A DNA stretch of 64,000 nucleotides from Pseudopyrenochaeta lycopersici (GCA_003313425.1 NHZP01000093.1:1-64000), one strand, 5' to 3'. Positions 48,181 to 59,389 are shown, counted from the first letter of the stretch. The notes: generated from the letters alone by a model not told the origin. Numbers and translations: made by a program.

Positions 48181-48843
48181 GAGCCAGAGGAAACCAACGG
48201 GCCCGCTACTAGTGGCCCATCGCCAACTAGGACCTCCCAATACTCAAGAGGGAAGCCTTCAAACGCACCCCAAGTACTAGGCGATAAACTAAACCCAAGG
48301 GCATCAGAAGCGTTTTCAGGCAACAAGGCCTCCGCCGCTTCTTACTCCTTAATATCTTATTCTTCTACGGCTATTACTTCCTCCGCGCGCCAATTAATTA
48401 AATCTATTTATTATTGTAACTGCTCTTCGCGAGCCTGAGCAACGCGCAGCTCCTCTAGAGCTTTTTCATACGCCTTTATCACAACCTCTTATACATCCCT
48501 AGATTCTTTTATCTGCTCCCAAAGCTTTGTCTTCTGATCCACTAATTATTTAAATTCAGACTCTGTGACTTGCACGTTATAACGTTGTCCTTAACGCAGA
48601 CACTCGCTACATTTCCTAGAACAAACATAGACCTTACACACCTGATTATACTTCGCGCACGTTGCGCACTTTTAAACTATAGCTTCCCCAAAGAAGTTGA
48701 TAAAATTACAGAGACGTTAGCGACGAATAGTGCTGGACACTTGCGGATGTTTAGGCATGGCGAGACATAATGCGGCAAGAAGTAGGAAACGCCCGCGTTA
48801 TATAATAAGCACTGAGGACAGCGCTAGGACAGGAGGGGGATGG
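48181..48843 (+). other. Gyp-B 3' region after the chromodomain
   Basis: GC-balanced, moderately RIP-mutated. The pol frame can be followed through a Ser/Thr/Ala/Pro-rich stretch (GPSPTRTSQYSRGKPS..) to a Cys/His-containing segment near 48560-48690. It may be the C-terminal extension of pol. Open frames on either strand here are short. Confidence 0.4.
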
Positions 48844-49232
48844 TGTTACGATCCTGCTAGAACCCTGTCCTAGTGGCTCCAACTGGACTTCACAGGTATT
48901 GGACCAACAACCGAAGTCACGTGACGTGCTCAGTTGATCAGTCTGATCAGCGACACTGAGCACACCGAGCACACTAAGCAACATGCATAACTTCTATGTA
49001 TATAGATTACCGCAATGAACCCTTATGGCTTATTATGTTTAACTTAATATTATACTCTACAGTATAGTGATAGCAATACCAATTATTCTCAACCCTTAGT
49101 ACTCTTTACAGAAGCACCCTCTTACTATCTTAGTATTAACCCCCCTTCTATCTAGTCCCTTACTCTATCCCGGAGAACCAACCTTGCAGTCTCATTAGTT
49201 ATCCTCACCGATAGCCTTTAAGATTCGTCACA
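48844..49232 (+). repeat. 3' LTR of Gyp-B
   Basis: 389 bp, same ends; a small number of transitions relative to 42196-42584. Confidence 0.95.
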
Positions 49233-52200
49233 CTTAAGAGCTTACATAAGCCTCTTTTTAATCAGGTTATTAGCGTATACATAAGTTCAGTCATATACAG
49301 CTATTCAGGCGTCACTAACCTCGTATTCCTCCTATAATAAGTTAAGATTACAGACCTTGCGCCGTACCTTAATATAGAACTTATCCTACAACTCTAAGAT
49401 CTAAAAAGGCGTTAAGATAAGTTCGTAAACGTAACTAATATTAGTAATATAAAAGTAACCTTATAAATAATTCCTACCTACGTAACTTAATTATAGGATA
49501 ATAAGAACTTAAGGGCGTTAGCTACTAAGAACGGGGTTTAAAAAGGTAACACGGACGTTTATACTCGTACGCGTAAGAATAATAATAAGCACCTATTCTA
49601 GAAAGGAGTACTAAAATAGTTTAGGAAGCTTAAATACTTAAGTAAGACGCGCACTAATATAGTCACGAAGGACGACTAATAGCTTATTAAATAAGGACTC
49701 TAGATATATACGTGCGGGCTTATTATCCCTTAGATTCGCGCTATTAAAGTCGCGAGATTAAGCAGGCGATTAAGTTAGTCCTCTTATTAAGGCAGTCTAG
49801 GAGTATAGTTACCTATTAAGTATTAGCGACTCTAAAGTAGGTCGCGATCTATAGGGAGCTATTAATATTTACAGCACGCGTCTATTAATAAGATTATCTA
49901 GTCCCTTTAACTTACTTCTTATCTAGAGGCGGAACTAATCTAATTAAATAATATTAGGGTAACCTTAAGAAAAGATGTTGTATATCTAGGTAACTAATTA
50001 CGATTAATACTGTTGGCCCTAAGACTAATTAGCTTAAGGCAAACTCGCGCAGCTACTTAATTTAGAGACAGCTAAGCAGGGACGCTTAAAGCGCTTAACG
50101 TGAACCTAGATATCCTAGAAAGTATTAAAGGATAAGAAGATTCTATTATTCTAGCTTTCGCTTTATATACTTCTTACAAGTATAAGAATAAGGAATCTGT
50201 TATAGCTAAGATACTTTTGTAAATAAAGCTGTACAGGAAGGTTAAGATCTAGAAGTAGTTTAAGCTCCTAGAGGAATAGTACTGTAAAACTATTAACTAT
50301 AGTTAACTGTTAGATAAGCGAGGTAACTGTGTACCTAATCCTAATTATATCTGTTACTTTTACTCTACTTATATCGCGTCTTACGTAGGGGTGTTCTATT
50401 ACGGTATAAACTACTATTAGATCTAGGAAGTCTTACTTATCCTGTACCTCTGCAAAGATAAGATTAGAGAATATTAAGCTAACTTAGTTATACAAGTCCT
50501 TTTTATAAAGTTGCGCTAAGGTAGCCGCACCTATAAGGATCTTAAGAGCTACTAATATAGGCCTGTTTAGACTGCACCTAATATTAACTAAGAAGTATTT
50601 ATAGGGACGATAAAGCTTTAACCTTTAATTAATAAATTTAAATAAACAGGGAGCATTATCTGCGACGTCTTTAGCTAGATCTAGAAGGATAAGGAACTAG
50701 TTAAAATTATTAATAAAAGCTTTAAGATATACGACTACTATACTCGCTCGATTGGCGGCAAAGATAACCTCAGTTAGGGACGTACGATGTATTACTTGTT
50801 ACCGCAGCAGCTAGTCCGCAGAGACCTTGAATATTACCTAATCTATGCGGCTATTTAAAGGGAGCCTTACCTTATCTCGTACCTATACTACGCTAAATAT
50901 GCAAAACTAGGTAATAAGACTTATTTCCGCTACGTTAATCTTAACATTACTTAGGCAGTTTACTCTAGACGCGGGGTAGACATAATTTAAGGCAGTGTCT
51001 CTTTTAATAATAAGGACGAATATAACTGCACTAAGATGTTACTAGGCTTCTATAATATTATTAATAGTTACTAAGAATAGCGCGAGAACTTAGGTTAAGA
51101 TAATGGCACAGGGCTAATCGAATTATAGAGTAATGCCACACACTTCCTACAGGAACTAAGGGAGAAGTAGCCTAATATATAATAGACGAAGCAGCTATAT
51201 AAACGAGGTAAGGTAAGGATTTTAGATCCACGCCTGCCTTATAGCTTAACTGGACTATCTACTATTAAACGACGAACTGTGCTGCCCTAGTACGTAAAAG
51301 TTAATAATAACATAGAAACTATAGAGGTTCCTAAGATAGGCAGCTACTAATTAATTATAACTACTTATTAGCACCTTACTAAGGCCTTATACACGCCCTC
51401 TAGTTACCTAAACAAATATAGAGGTATTAAATAGCCTTTCCTAGGAGCTACGTAACCTATTTATAGTTATCCTATCTTACGAGTAGTAGGTGGCCTCGTT
51501 AGGTAGGATAACCCTGTTGTTTAAGATACTATGCACGATATCTTTAACCTAGATATAAGTACCTACAAAGATATTATAGCAGAAATCTAAGCTAGCTGAA
51601 AAGAGACTGTAAGGATAGTAAAACGTTACTAAGAGATTATTAAGATGTACAAAGAAGCTGCGTATTAATTAGACAGTAATATTCCTTCTTAGTCCTACTT
51701 CTTTAATAAAGGAAAGTGCCTAGCTTAGATAAGTGAATAGTACGTTTATAATAGAGAAGTTAATAAGGATACAGCCTTATTGCAACTCCTTAACGAATTG
51801 AGCTAGGAGGAACGAGCTTGGCCTAATGCGCTTAACCGACAAACAGCGTCTCTAAGCACCTGTCGCCCTTATAGTAGAACCTTGTTAGCAGGTTTACTAT
51901 TGAGCTTGTTGAGTTCTCTAGTAAGCATGTCGCCGCCAACTCCTTACCTTACTAGGCTTCTTGTCACCTACGATAAGCTTTATGAGGACCTACTACTAAC
52001 GACTAGGCCTGCTAGGAAGTTAACTCGGCAGCTAGGAAGGAGCGAGGGAAGTAAGGGGACTTGACGCAGCTAGCGGATTTAGAGCTAAAAGGTTAAGCGA
52101 ATCTAAGAGACAGAGGATAAGGAGTAAGAGATATAAGGAGATAAGGTGTAGGTTGGGGGACAGTCTGAGATCTCTTTCCTTTGTAGTTATTTATATTCTA

Positions 52201-52303
52201 TCTTAGGTTAAGTTAACCTTTTTCCTTTATTATTTTCTTTTATTTTACCTCTTATAATAGGATGCTGAGCTTTATAGGGCAAAGCTCTTAAGTAGGGGAG
52301 GTA

Positions 52304-52631
52304 TGTGCTGATGCACTTAGTAACGTAGTTACTAAGGGCATCTTAGCTAGGATTAGGTAGGCTTGGCTAGGAAATCTAGGTATAAAGGTAGATAGATAGG
52401 ACCTCCTTGGGAGGCATCAAATCCACTAAGTACTACCCACGCTGTACTGTCAAGTCCTGCTTCACCAGAGTCTTGATTATTCAATTCATCGTTGCCTATC
52501 CACCTTTGTTTACCTCGTTACTCGTCCCCGCACCTCACCATCTCGGCCAACACGAGATACTTAGTTGCTTTCAGTGTGCTTAAGGCTACTATCAAAAGGG
52601 AGAAGTTGGCTGAGGCCTCTGTTCCTGCACA
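52304..52631 (+). repeat. 3' LTR of Gyp-E
   Basis: 328 bp, TGTGCTGATGCAC ... CTGTTCCTGCACA, preceded by AGTAGGGGAGGTA (polypurine tract) and followed by ATAT. Confidence 0.9.
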
Positions 52632-53952
52632 ATATAAGACTTATAGTTATAAGATTTTAAGCTTTAAAACTATAAAGCTTTCTTTACCTTATTATTAAGT
52701 AGATAGATAAACAATATAATAAGCCTATCTTAGCTTAAGGAGGTATTTAATTATAAGATAAAAATAAAGGCTTATTAAGCCTATTAATTATTTATCTTTA
52801 ATAGCTATAGATCTTACCTAATAATAAATTTTATAGACTACTATAATTAAAATAAAATTCTTCTAGCTATCTATCCTCTTTATTTAATATATACCTTATA
52901 GCCTCTTAATATAAGCGTGTTTAGGCCTCTTACTACTACCTACTATACTAAGCTATCTTAGTTTATAGCTTAAGCTTAAGGGCTAACCTATATTACTAAA
53001 AGAGATTTCTTTTACCTCTTCTATTAAGCTTAGAGCTTATCTATAAAAGAAATAATAATCTATAAAGCTTTTATAATAATAGGTATTAAGCTTTTTAATT
53101 CTAATATTATCTTCTACTACTTTACTATAGTACTAACCTTAAGAGATAGACTCTCCTTACGCGATAGCTCCTCCTTACTACTAAGCGTAAGTAATTAGAG
53201 GAAGATAGAGTACCTCCTTAAGCAGGCTGTAGATAATATATATAATAATTACTTAAAAAAGCTTAACTAAATAATCTATAATATCTTAGCTTAAAATTAG
53301 CTACTTTAATATAAAAATACTTAGCTTAAAGAGGCCTTTAGTAATAAGAAGAAGTATAAGAAGTAAGGTAAAGCCTTAATCTTTAAGAAACCTTAAGAAT
53401 ACTATAGTAGAGCTTAGTTCTAGTTACCTACTAAGGTCTAGGCAGCTTAAGCTTAAAAAGAGAGAAAAGAGTATAAAGAGGAGGAGCTATAATACTAAAA
53501 AAGTAAAGAAATTAAGCTTTATAATTAGTAAAAGTAGCTTAAAGTTTTATAGCTTAAAGAGAGGGTAAGGATAAGGCTAGTAGCTAGAGAGACAAGAGAG
53601 GTAGAGAGAGCTTAGAAAGCTGTATCTTATAAAGAGTAAATGGAGGCTTATAAGCTTTAAAAATAACTCTAAAGTAATATAAAATTATCTAGATTAGGTA
53701 AGAGGTAAAGCCTTAAGCCTGCTAAGGCTTAAAAATCTGTTATAGTAGACGAGGAGCCTGTTATTACTTAAGAAGCTCTGCATACTTAATCTTAATAAGG
53801 TCGGCCAATCAGGCCGCTACAAAGGCTTATTGTGTAATCTAATGCTGCGCAATTACTCTATATACCTAGTAAAGCTCACTAACAAAAATTCTCGTGATAA
53901 TAGCTATTGTTGGTGGCTCTATAGCCTCAAAAAGTTAACTGTGTACTTGGGC

Positions 53953-53998
53953 TTTGGCGTTCCTTAGGTGGTGGCGTTCCTCAGGTGGGGCGGCACGT
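53953..53998 (-). repeat. Right terminal inverted repeat of the pogo-like element
   Basis: Complement of the left end with several transitions; contains GGCGTTCCT(T/C)AGGTGG twice; followed by TA. Confidence 0.8.
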
Positions 53999-54307
53999 TA
54001 AACGCTGACGATCGGACCTTGCAAACCCCGATCTGTCTCCGTTTTCGCTATAGCGCCGAGGCACCTGAACCACAATATTCTGTATCGCCCCACTCCACCG
54101 CTTCCTGAGCCGCTGCCTTTGTCTGCTTTGTTATGCGCTTGAGTTGTATGTTCTATTTCATCGGTGCAATTGTTGACCCGATTCCATTCGCACCAATTTG
54201 CGCCATACGAGCTTTGTCTGTTACCGTCCACAGAGCGACGATACATAACGTCCACACCCTCACTCCTTTCCAGTAGCAACAAATCAAATCTTGTCAAAAT
54301 ATTCACT
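53999..54307. other. Low-RIP flank and presumed promoter of the NmrA-like gene
   Basis: GC-balanced, single-copy-looking. An open frame on the minus strand (54489-53998) runs antisense through the NmrA-like start and looks like a shadow. No TATA box is obvious. Confidence 0.35.
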
Positions 54308-55381
54308 ATGTCTACCAAGAAGCCCACTCTCGTCGTCTTAGGTGCCATTGGTAACCAAGGAGGATCAGTTCTTTCGCACTTTCTTTCGCTTACGCCGTCT
54401 CCATATGCACTTCGCGGTGTCACTCGGGATGTGGCCTCTTCGAAAGCCGTTTCGTTGTCAGCACGTGGAGTAGAGATGGTAGCAGGCAACTATGACGAGC
54501 CTGCCTCACTTGACGCTGCATTCAAAGGTGCATCTGTCATCTTCAGCGTGACGGACTACTGGCTCCTCTACGGAACCCTCATGGAGCGACAGCAGCCTTC
54601 TACAAACGGTTAAAGCACAATGCTTGTTGCTAAAGAGCAGGAAACCTAACAGAACAAGAACATCATTGATGCTGCTGCCAAAGTCAAGACCCTGGAAATA
54701 TTTGTCTTTTCTAGCTTGCCCAACACAGAGAAACTCAGTGGAGGAAAATACTCACACGTACACCAATTTGATGGCAAAGCTATTGCTGAAGAGTATGGCA
54801 AAGCAACCTATCCGGAGCTCTGGGAGAAGACGGGTGTGTTCTATGCGGGTTTCTTCCTGGAGAATTATCTTAAATCTGATGCGAGTGCATATCGTCCGAA
54901 GCTGGTATGTAAGCAATGCAAGCCCTATGTCTGAAAAGAAACGATACTAACTTGTGAGTAGGATAAAGCAAAGAACACGCTGTCTTTGGGAGCCGTTGGC
55001 ACAATATCTCTCCCCATGTTCTCTGCGAAGGCTAATACTGGGTCCGTCATTCACGCCCTCATCCGTGCGGCAGCTGGCAAAAGAGTTATTGCTAGTAATA
55101 CATGGCTCACTTTTCAGGACTTTGCTAAGATACTTGCTAATGTGCTGGACAAAGGCATTGACTTCTCTGATGAACAGCTGAGCTTCAACATAAGTGATCC
55201 TGAGCTCGGGCTGAACTTTGCGGATATGATGGGGTGGTATATTGAGTTTGGTTACGATGGTGGGAAGGTGGACAAGAGCGTGATACAGCCTAAGGATATT
55301 GGTGCGATGGAAGTTCACCTGGTGTCTGTGGAGGAGTGGTGCCGAACGCAGGACTCGGAAACAATCCTTGAGGTTGTTTAA
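54308..55381 (+). pseudogene. NmrA-like NAD(P)-binding Rossmann protein, inactivated
   Basis: Exon 1 54308-54904, intron 54905-54961 (GTATGT...GAGTAG with ACTAAC branch site), exon 2 54962-55381 ending TAA; 339 codons, normal for the family. ATG 54308 starts MSTKKPTLVVLGAIGNQGGSV with the GxxGxxG dinucleotide-binding loop. FSVTDYW, KNIIDAAAK, FVFSSLPN, YAGFFLENYL and the C-terminal SVEEWCR are all typical of NmrA/HSCARG-type redox-sensing short-chain dehydrogenase relatives. Two in-frame TAA lie at 54611-54613 and about 54647-54649, the second next to a Gln where CAA is expected. The stretch between about 54570 and 54625 reads better in another frame (ATAAFYKRLKHNA), suggesting paired frameshifts. 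The rest of the frame is clean. Confidence 0.8.
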
Positions 55382-55936
55382 ATAGACCGAGTTTAGGACA
55401 GTCTAGAATCGCATACAACTCTTGCGTTAACTTATACATAGCCAACGTTACTATGTAGCTAATTAGGGCCTAATTGAATTGCAAATTGATTGGTAGATAG
55501 TAAATTTCCAGTCACGTGAGCTGATGCCAGGTCACTACCTAGTTATTTAACTATCTATTTTAATGTAATCTCTCAGCCTATTTAGTATAGAATTAACACG
55601 CTTATTAATAAAGCCTTAAATTACCTTCTCTTAGCCCTTAAGAGTAAGCTTACGTATATCTCTTTATTTTAGTATATAAATTTCTTAACTTACTACTTAG
55701 GTAGTTACTAGTAGTTTTTTATAGGAGTTAAGTTATGGCTAAAGTAATAGTTAAAGTAGCTCTTAAGCTTATTCTAATCTTTCTATATCTATTATTTATT
55801 ATTTTTACTTAGTTTATAGCTTAAGTTATTATTCTCCTTAAGTATAAAGTTATCTCTTTATTTAAGCTAAGGGTTAATAATAGGCTAAAAGATCTAATCT
55901 ATATAGGCGCGCTATATTATTTTACTATTACTATTA
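55382..55936. other. Transition into RIP-degraded DNA left of the hAT element
   Basis: GC-balanced to about 55540, then AT-rich and TA-rich. It is continuous with 63182 onward once the hAT is removed. No frame recognised. Confidence 0.4.
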
Positions 55937-55944
55937 CTAGAGAT

Positions 55945-56150
55945 TAGGGTGGCAAATGGGTTACGGGTACCCGCTATGGGTATAGGTTGGGTATAGGGTT
56001 ACAGATGAGTGGGTTGGGGTTAGGGTTGGGTCGCACGGACCATGGGTATAGGTTGGGGTTGGGTCGCACGGACTCTAGGTTGGGTTAAGGCTGAGGTTAT
56101 AGACGTATGGGTTTAGGTTTGGTTATAGGTACCCACTAGGGTTATCTTAT
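55945..56150 (+). repeat. Left hAT terminal and subterminal repeat block
   Basis: TAGGGTGGCAAATGGG terminus followed by about 10 variants of GGGT(A/T)(T/G)(A/G)GGTT; includes the duplicated phrase GGGTTGGGTCGCACGGAC (about 56023 and 56058). Confidence 0.8.
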
Positions 56151-56479
56151 AAAACAGATAAATTACTACACCTAGAAAAGAAACTAAACTATTTTAGAAC
56201 TATATTATAAATATAGGCCTAGAACCTTAAGGAGCACTCTGCTGCATTTACTAAATTTATATGAGAGAAAACTAGTTTTATTACAGCTATTAATTACGGT
56301 AACGTGAAGGAGGCCGCACTATTCGACGCTTCCGTAGTAGCAGTTGCAAGTCCTCTTCCTCCTCTTTATCTGCGCTACTAATATTTATAAAACCCTCCTC
56401 AACGCTATCTAGATTATCTATCTAGGCTGGAAGCTCAAATAGATTATCTACCTCATTATAATCTCCTCTATCCTCCTCT

Positions 56480-58905
56480 ACCCGCTGCTCTCCTTCCTAA
56501 AGGATAGCATGTTTAAAGAAAAGAATTAACTAGATTTTCTAAGCGCCTAGGCGGTGCCTTCAGTTACTAATTACGTCCTTAGCAGTATTAAAAACACGCT
56601 TAACACTAACTGTAGTAATCTAGATTAGTAAAATATCTCTTATAACCTAGGCAAGCTTAGGATAGGTAGCCTTATTTACTTTCTACTAATCTAGGACATT
56701 AAAAGAATTACCTGCTATAACATAAGGGGTGCTAAGGTAGGATTCTCCCTCTTAGCGAGTTTGCCCTTTCTCCTCTTCTACCTCCTTAGGGTCTACATCC
56801 TGACTCTCGTTAGATGCTAACCCTGTACGTAAGAGGCTACTCGATTACAAATAAACTAGGGATAGAGGTTTCTAGAACCACTCTGTACTTTATAAACGTT
56901 AAGGATAAGTTAATAAGAACAGAGTAGAGCTACTAGTTTCTTAACTATCGTATTGATTAAGATATTTAAGAAATTGTTAGCAGTAGTTATGTTTATCCTA
57001 AGCATCCCACGTATCGTCCTAGAGCTGCCGTTAGATTATTTACTGTAATAAATAGCTGTAATAATAGTACCTTATACGCTGTAAGCTTCTGTAATAGATC
57101 TAGGATAGTAGCGCAATTAAAGAGGTATCCGCGCTCTACCTCTGTCTTAGAGTAATATTTGCTTAGTTTTAATCAACCCTTTTTAGCTGCTGCCTTTACT
57201 ACTGCTGGCCACTCTTTATTGTCTCTATTTTCTAAATCTTCACCTAGCTCTTCTGTCATCTAGTCTAGGAAATCAAAAAGCCAGTTATACATAAGCTAAA
57301 TATACTAAATTTGAGGCTTCTAGTTTTAGCTTAGCGAATTAGTTACGTCCTTAAATCTCTTAAGCATATCACAAATAAGCTTAAGGTAGTGCCATTTAGT
57401 TGAAGATAGCTAGAGTTGCTTAAGATCACGGAAATCTACGTCAGCATGATCGCTATTACTTATAACCCTCGCAGGTGCTTTCAGATTAATTTCCTGCTTA
57501 AGCTATTCATTAATATATGCTTAGAGCGTAACCGCACGCTTGCATATATTAAAGGTTAAGTTCTATTAAGTCTTTACATCCTGTATAACTAAAAGTTGTT
57601 CTTTTAGCGGTAGAAGACTATGTGTATTAATAAACCGCTTGTAGCGTTAGGGTAATTAATTAATAGCTTTGTAGATTATTCGGAGCTATCTGTAGCTTAG
57701 TTTGTAATAAATAGCTGTAATAATAGCTAACTTACTTTGCGAAGAGAGTTTAGGACCAACATTTCAGTGTATATTTCTTTTATATAGCGCTGTTGTAGAT
57801 TTTCCTCAACCTTAAGCTTAGTAGGAGCTGTTAGTTTAAGGTGCTAGATAGTATCCTAAACAACAAGATTAATAATATAAGCTAGGCATAGAATTGTATT
57901 TTCTGTGGCATTCTAAATAATATCCTCTTCTTGTAATTTTGTTTGGATAGTACAAGCTAACGTGCCGTTATTACTAGCATTATCGCAGGTAATAGCTAAA
58001 AGTCGCTATTTAGTATTTATATTATTTAGAAGCTGTAATACTTCTACTGCAATAGACGCGCCTGTATAGCTCCTGCAGATAGGGATAAAATTAAGTAGTT
58101 TCTTACGAAGTTGCTAGTCGTTCGTAATATAGTATCCCTTTACTACGAGAAAGCTAAGGTGATTTCCTACAGACTAGGCGTCTAAGGCGATTAAAATTTT
58201 TATATTTTCTCTAAGGTCGTCTAGGAGAGAAGCCCTAGCTACCTTAACTTAAGCCTAGAAGATTAACTAGAATTTATAACAGGTAATTATTATAGGATTA
58301 GGCTGAAGGAACTAGAGAAAGCGTTAAAAGGACGACCGCTCTACTATTTAGAAAGACTAGTTACAATCTATTACTACCCGTACGAGTTCTCTCTTAAAAG
58401 TAATTACAGAGTATAGTAGAACTAATTACTCTGTATTACTATTTAAAGGTCGCGAAAAACAAGTTATAAGTAAAGGTGACTAAGTATAAACTGGAACTTA
58501 AGTCTCCTTATAAAGCTAAGATTTTTAGTGATTTAAAAGGTGCTTAGTGCTAATCGCATTAACTACTAGATATTAAAGTATATATCCGCAGTTAAAACAG
58601 AACATATATAGTCAACCATCAATAATTTGTGCAGCCTCGCCAAATTGACTCCAGATTAGGCTATAACGTAAAGATGAGCCCTATAGTAGTTTCTTTGATA
58701 ATAGGTCTAGCGCCCAGGCAGTTGTATCCTACCACGTTTTCCACTTTAAAACAATCTCTTGTTGTATCTTATCCTGCTCATCTTCTATTATTAGATATTT
58801 AAGTAAGATAAGGGTAGTTCGATTCCCTTTAATAATCTAAGGAGCAGCAAGTTTGAATTAGTTAAGGACGTGTAGAAACTGGAGAGGTTGAGTAGTAAGT
58901 GCCAT
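56480..58905 (-). pseudogene. hAT transposase (BED finger, RNase H-like core, hATC), RIP-degraded
   Basis: The minus-strand ATG at 58905 begins MALTTQPLQFLHVLN. A BED-type zinc finger follows at about 58690-58550 (WSQFGEAAQIIDG, CFNCGYI, then HLLNH-like). The core shows RLLAITCDNASNNGTLA at about 58010-57955, the conserved second catalytic region of hAT enzymes, and KWHYLKLICDMLKRF near 57400-57360. The C-terminal hATC dimerisation region is at about 56760-56600 (YVIAGNSFNVLDW.., PKLAQVI..). Stops are RIP-type TAG/TAA. In a living copy it would excise and insert the element, leaving 8-bp duplications. Confidence 0.8.
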
Positions 58906-59389
58906 AATAGGAATATAGCTGTAATAACATATTGTAATAAATATAAAGTAGTTGCTAGGCAGAGTATAGGACCTAGGATACTCTAATAGAGTGTACAAGT
59001 AATAATATTTTAATACAGCTTAGGAATTCGTTCATTTTAATATAATTATTTATATTCTTTGCTCTGTTTATATTCTTCTCCTATTAAATATAAAGGCTAG
59101 AGGCTAAGGGATAGAGATACTAAGAGATTATTAGCCGTGATAATTGCTACTGCCTAAACTAGACTAATGCATGCCCCTAACTAGTCTAGTATCATTCCTC
59201 CTCAACTTCTGGATCAGAGAAGCCCTAGAAATCTGTCTTATTAGACTAATTACTGCCAGGTTCCTCGCTACTAGTCTCGTACTTATTTTCTCCTTTATTA
59301 TATATAGCGTTAATCTCAGAGTTATAGTTAACCTCTACCTCACATTTATTACTATTATCGCCTATAACATATAGCATACTACTCTTGAG
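58906..59389. other. Spacer between the two hAT frames
   Basis: AT-rich. Short open frames on both strands overlap around 59171-59464; no support for either. Confidence 0.35.

Larger units (their letters stand above)
42196..49232 (+). mobile_element. Gyp-B: Gypsy chromovirus inserted in Gyp-E ORF3
   Basis: 7037 bp with 389-bp LTRs, perfect 5-bp duplication CTTAA (42191-42195 and 49233-49237), and purine-rich tract AGGACAGGAGGGGGATGG before the 3' LTR. Coding order on the plus strand is gag with CCHC, protease, reverse transcriptase, RNase H, integrase, chromodomain, then a 3' region. LTRs and gag are moderately and pol strongly RIP-mutated. Related LTRs lie at 7735, 16079 and 16820, and a related reverse transcriptase piece at 1-92. 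Confidence 0.95.
41466..52064 (+). pseudogene. Gyp-E ORF3: unrecognised 1106-aa protein, split twice
   Basis: The coding parts are 41466-41513, 41750-42195 and 49238-52064. Removing the family D LTR and Gyp-B, each with one duplication, leaves 3321 nt = 1107 codons in a single phase ending TGA 52062-52064. The start is probably ATA 41466-41468 (a mutated ATG). Internal stops are all TAA/TAG, as expected from RIP of Gln/Trp codons. Visible features are an N-terminal helix-rich part (FKDFYKELVKQPSHVQKH..), an Asn/Lys/Arg patch near 49570 (RTRKNNNKH) and a compact domain at about 50730-51150 containing FRYVNLN at 50925, where Tyr and Asn stand where His and Asp would be before RIP. The C-terminal tail is basic and largely open (51882-52064). 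The position after integrase, sense strand, is where env-like or captured genes sit; no membrane or signal segments are obvious. A 2-oxoglutarate/Fe(II) dioxygenase-like fold is only a guess. Confidence 0.6.
28107..52631 (+). mobile_element. Gyp-E: large Gypsy LTR retrotransposon with an extra third ORF
   Basis: Bounded by 328-bp LTRs and ATAT (28103-28106 and 52632-52635). The 4-bp duplication is supported by exact restoration of the transposase frame. After subtracting Cop-F, solo LTR D and Gyp-B it is about 11.8 kb, long for Gypsy. Order: LTR, gag-protease, reverse transcriptase, RNase H, integrase with a long C-terminal extension, then a separate sense-strand ORF of 1107 codons, a short purine-rich tract (AGTAGGGGAGG) and LTR. 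Strongly RIP-mutated except the LTRs. Confidence 0.9.
27440..53897 (+). pseudogene. pogo/Fot1-like DDE transposase, split and RIP-degraded
   Basis: The N-terminal part is 27440-28106 and the C-terminal part 52636-53897; removing Gyp-E plus the 4-bp ATAT duplication gives 1929 nt = 643 codons in one frame. ATA at 27440 is probably a mutated ATG, as GINAAIK.. follows. The first part shows the HTH/CENP-B-type region (LLKRHQGVI, then PPT-like motif) and the first catalytic region (YNIDKKVFLI). The second part shows the DxxxSH-like segment (FNSYRSY near 52808, Asp now Asn), the NKILLAIYPLY..TL.PLN motif and a long Lys/Glu/Gln-rich coiled-coil tail. All stops are RIP-type. In active relatives the enzyme cuts and pastes the element at TA sites. 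Confidence 0.85.
27351..53998 (+). mobile_element. pogo/Fot1-like Tc1-mariner DNA transposon, host of the nested stack
   Basis: Terminal inverted repeats of about 46 bp: left 27351-27396 begins ACGTACCGCC, and the right end (53953-53998), complemented, begins ACGTGCCGCC. Both contain the repeated CCTAAGGAACGC(C/T)A motif. The right flank is TA and the left flank TG, compatible with a TA target with one mutated copy. The transposase is split by Gyp-E (28107-52631). Without insertions the element would be about 2.1 kb. Confidence 0.85.

Noticed and set aside
53998..54489. 163-codon minus-strand open frame
   Set aside because: Overlaps the NmrA-like start in antisense; the plus-strand Rossmann motif is unambiguous.
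55960..56120. Telomere or interstitial telomeric repeat
   Set aside because: The G-rich units are irregular GGGTATAGGTT variants, are mirrored at 62995-63173, and lie just inside hAT ends with an 8-bp duplication, so they are subterminal repeats.
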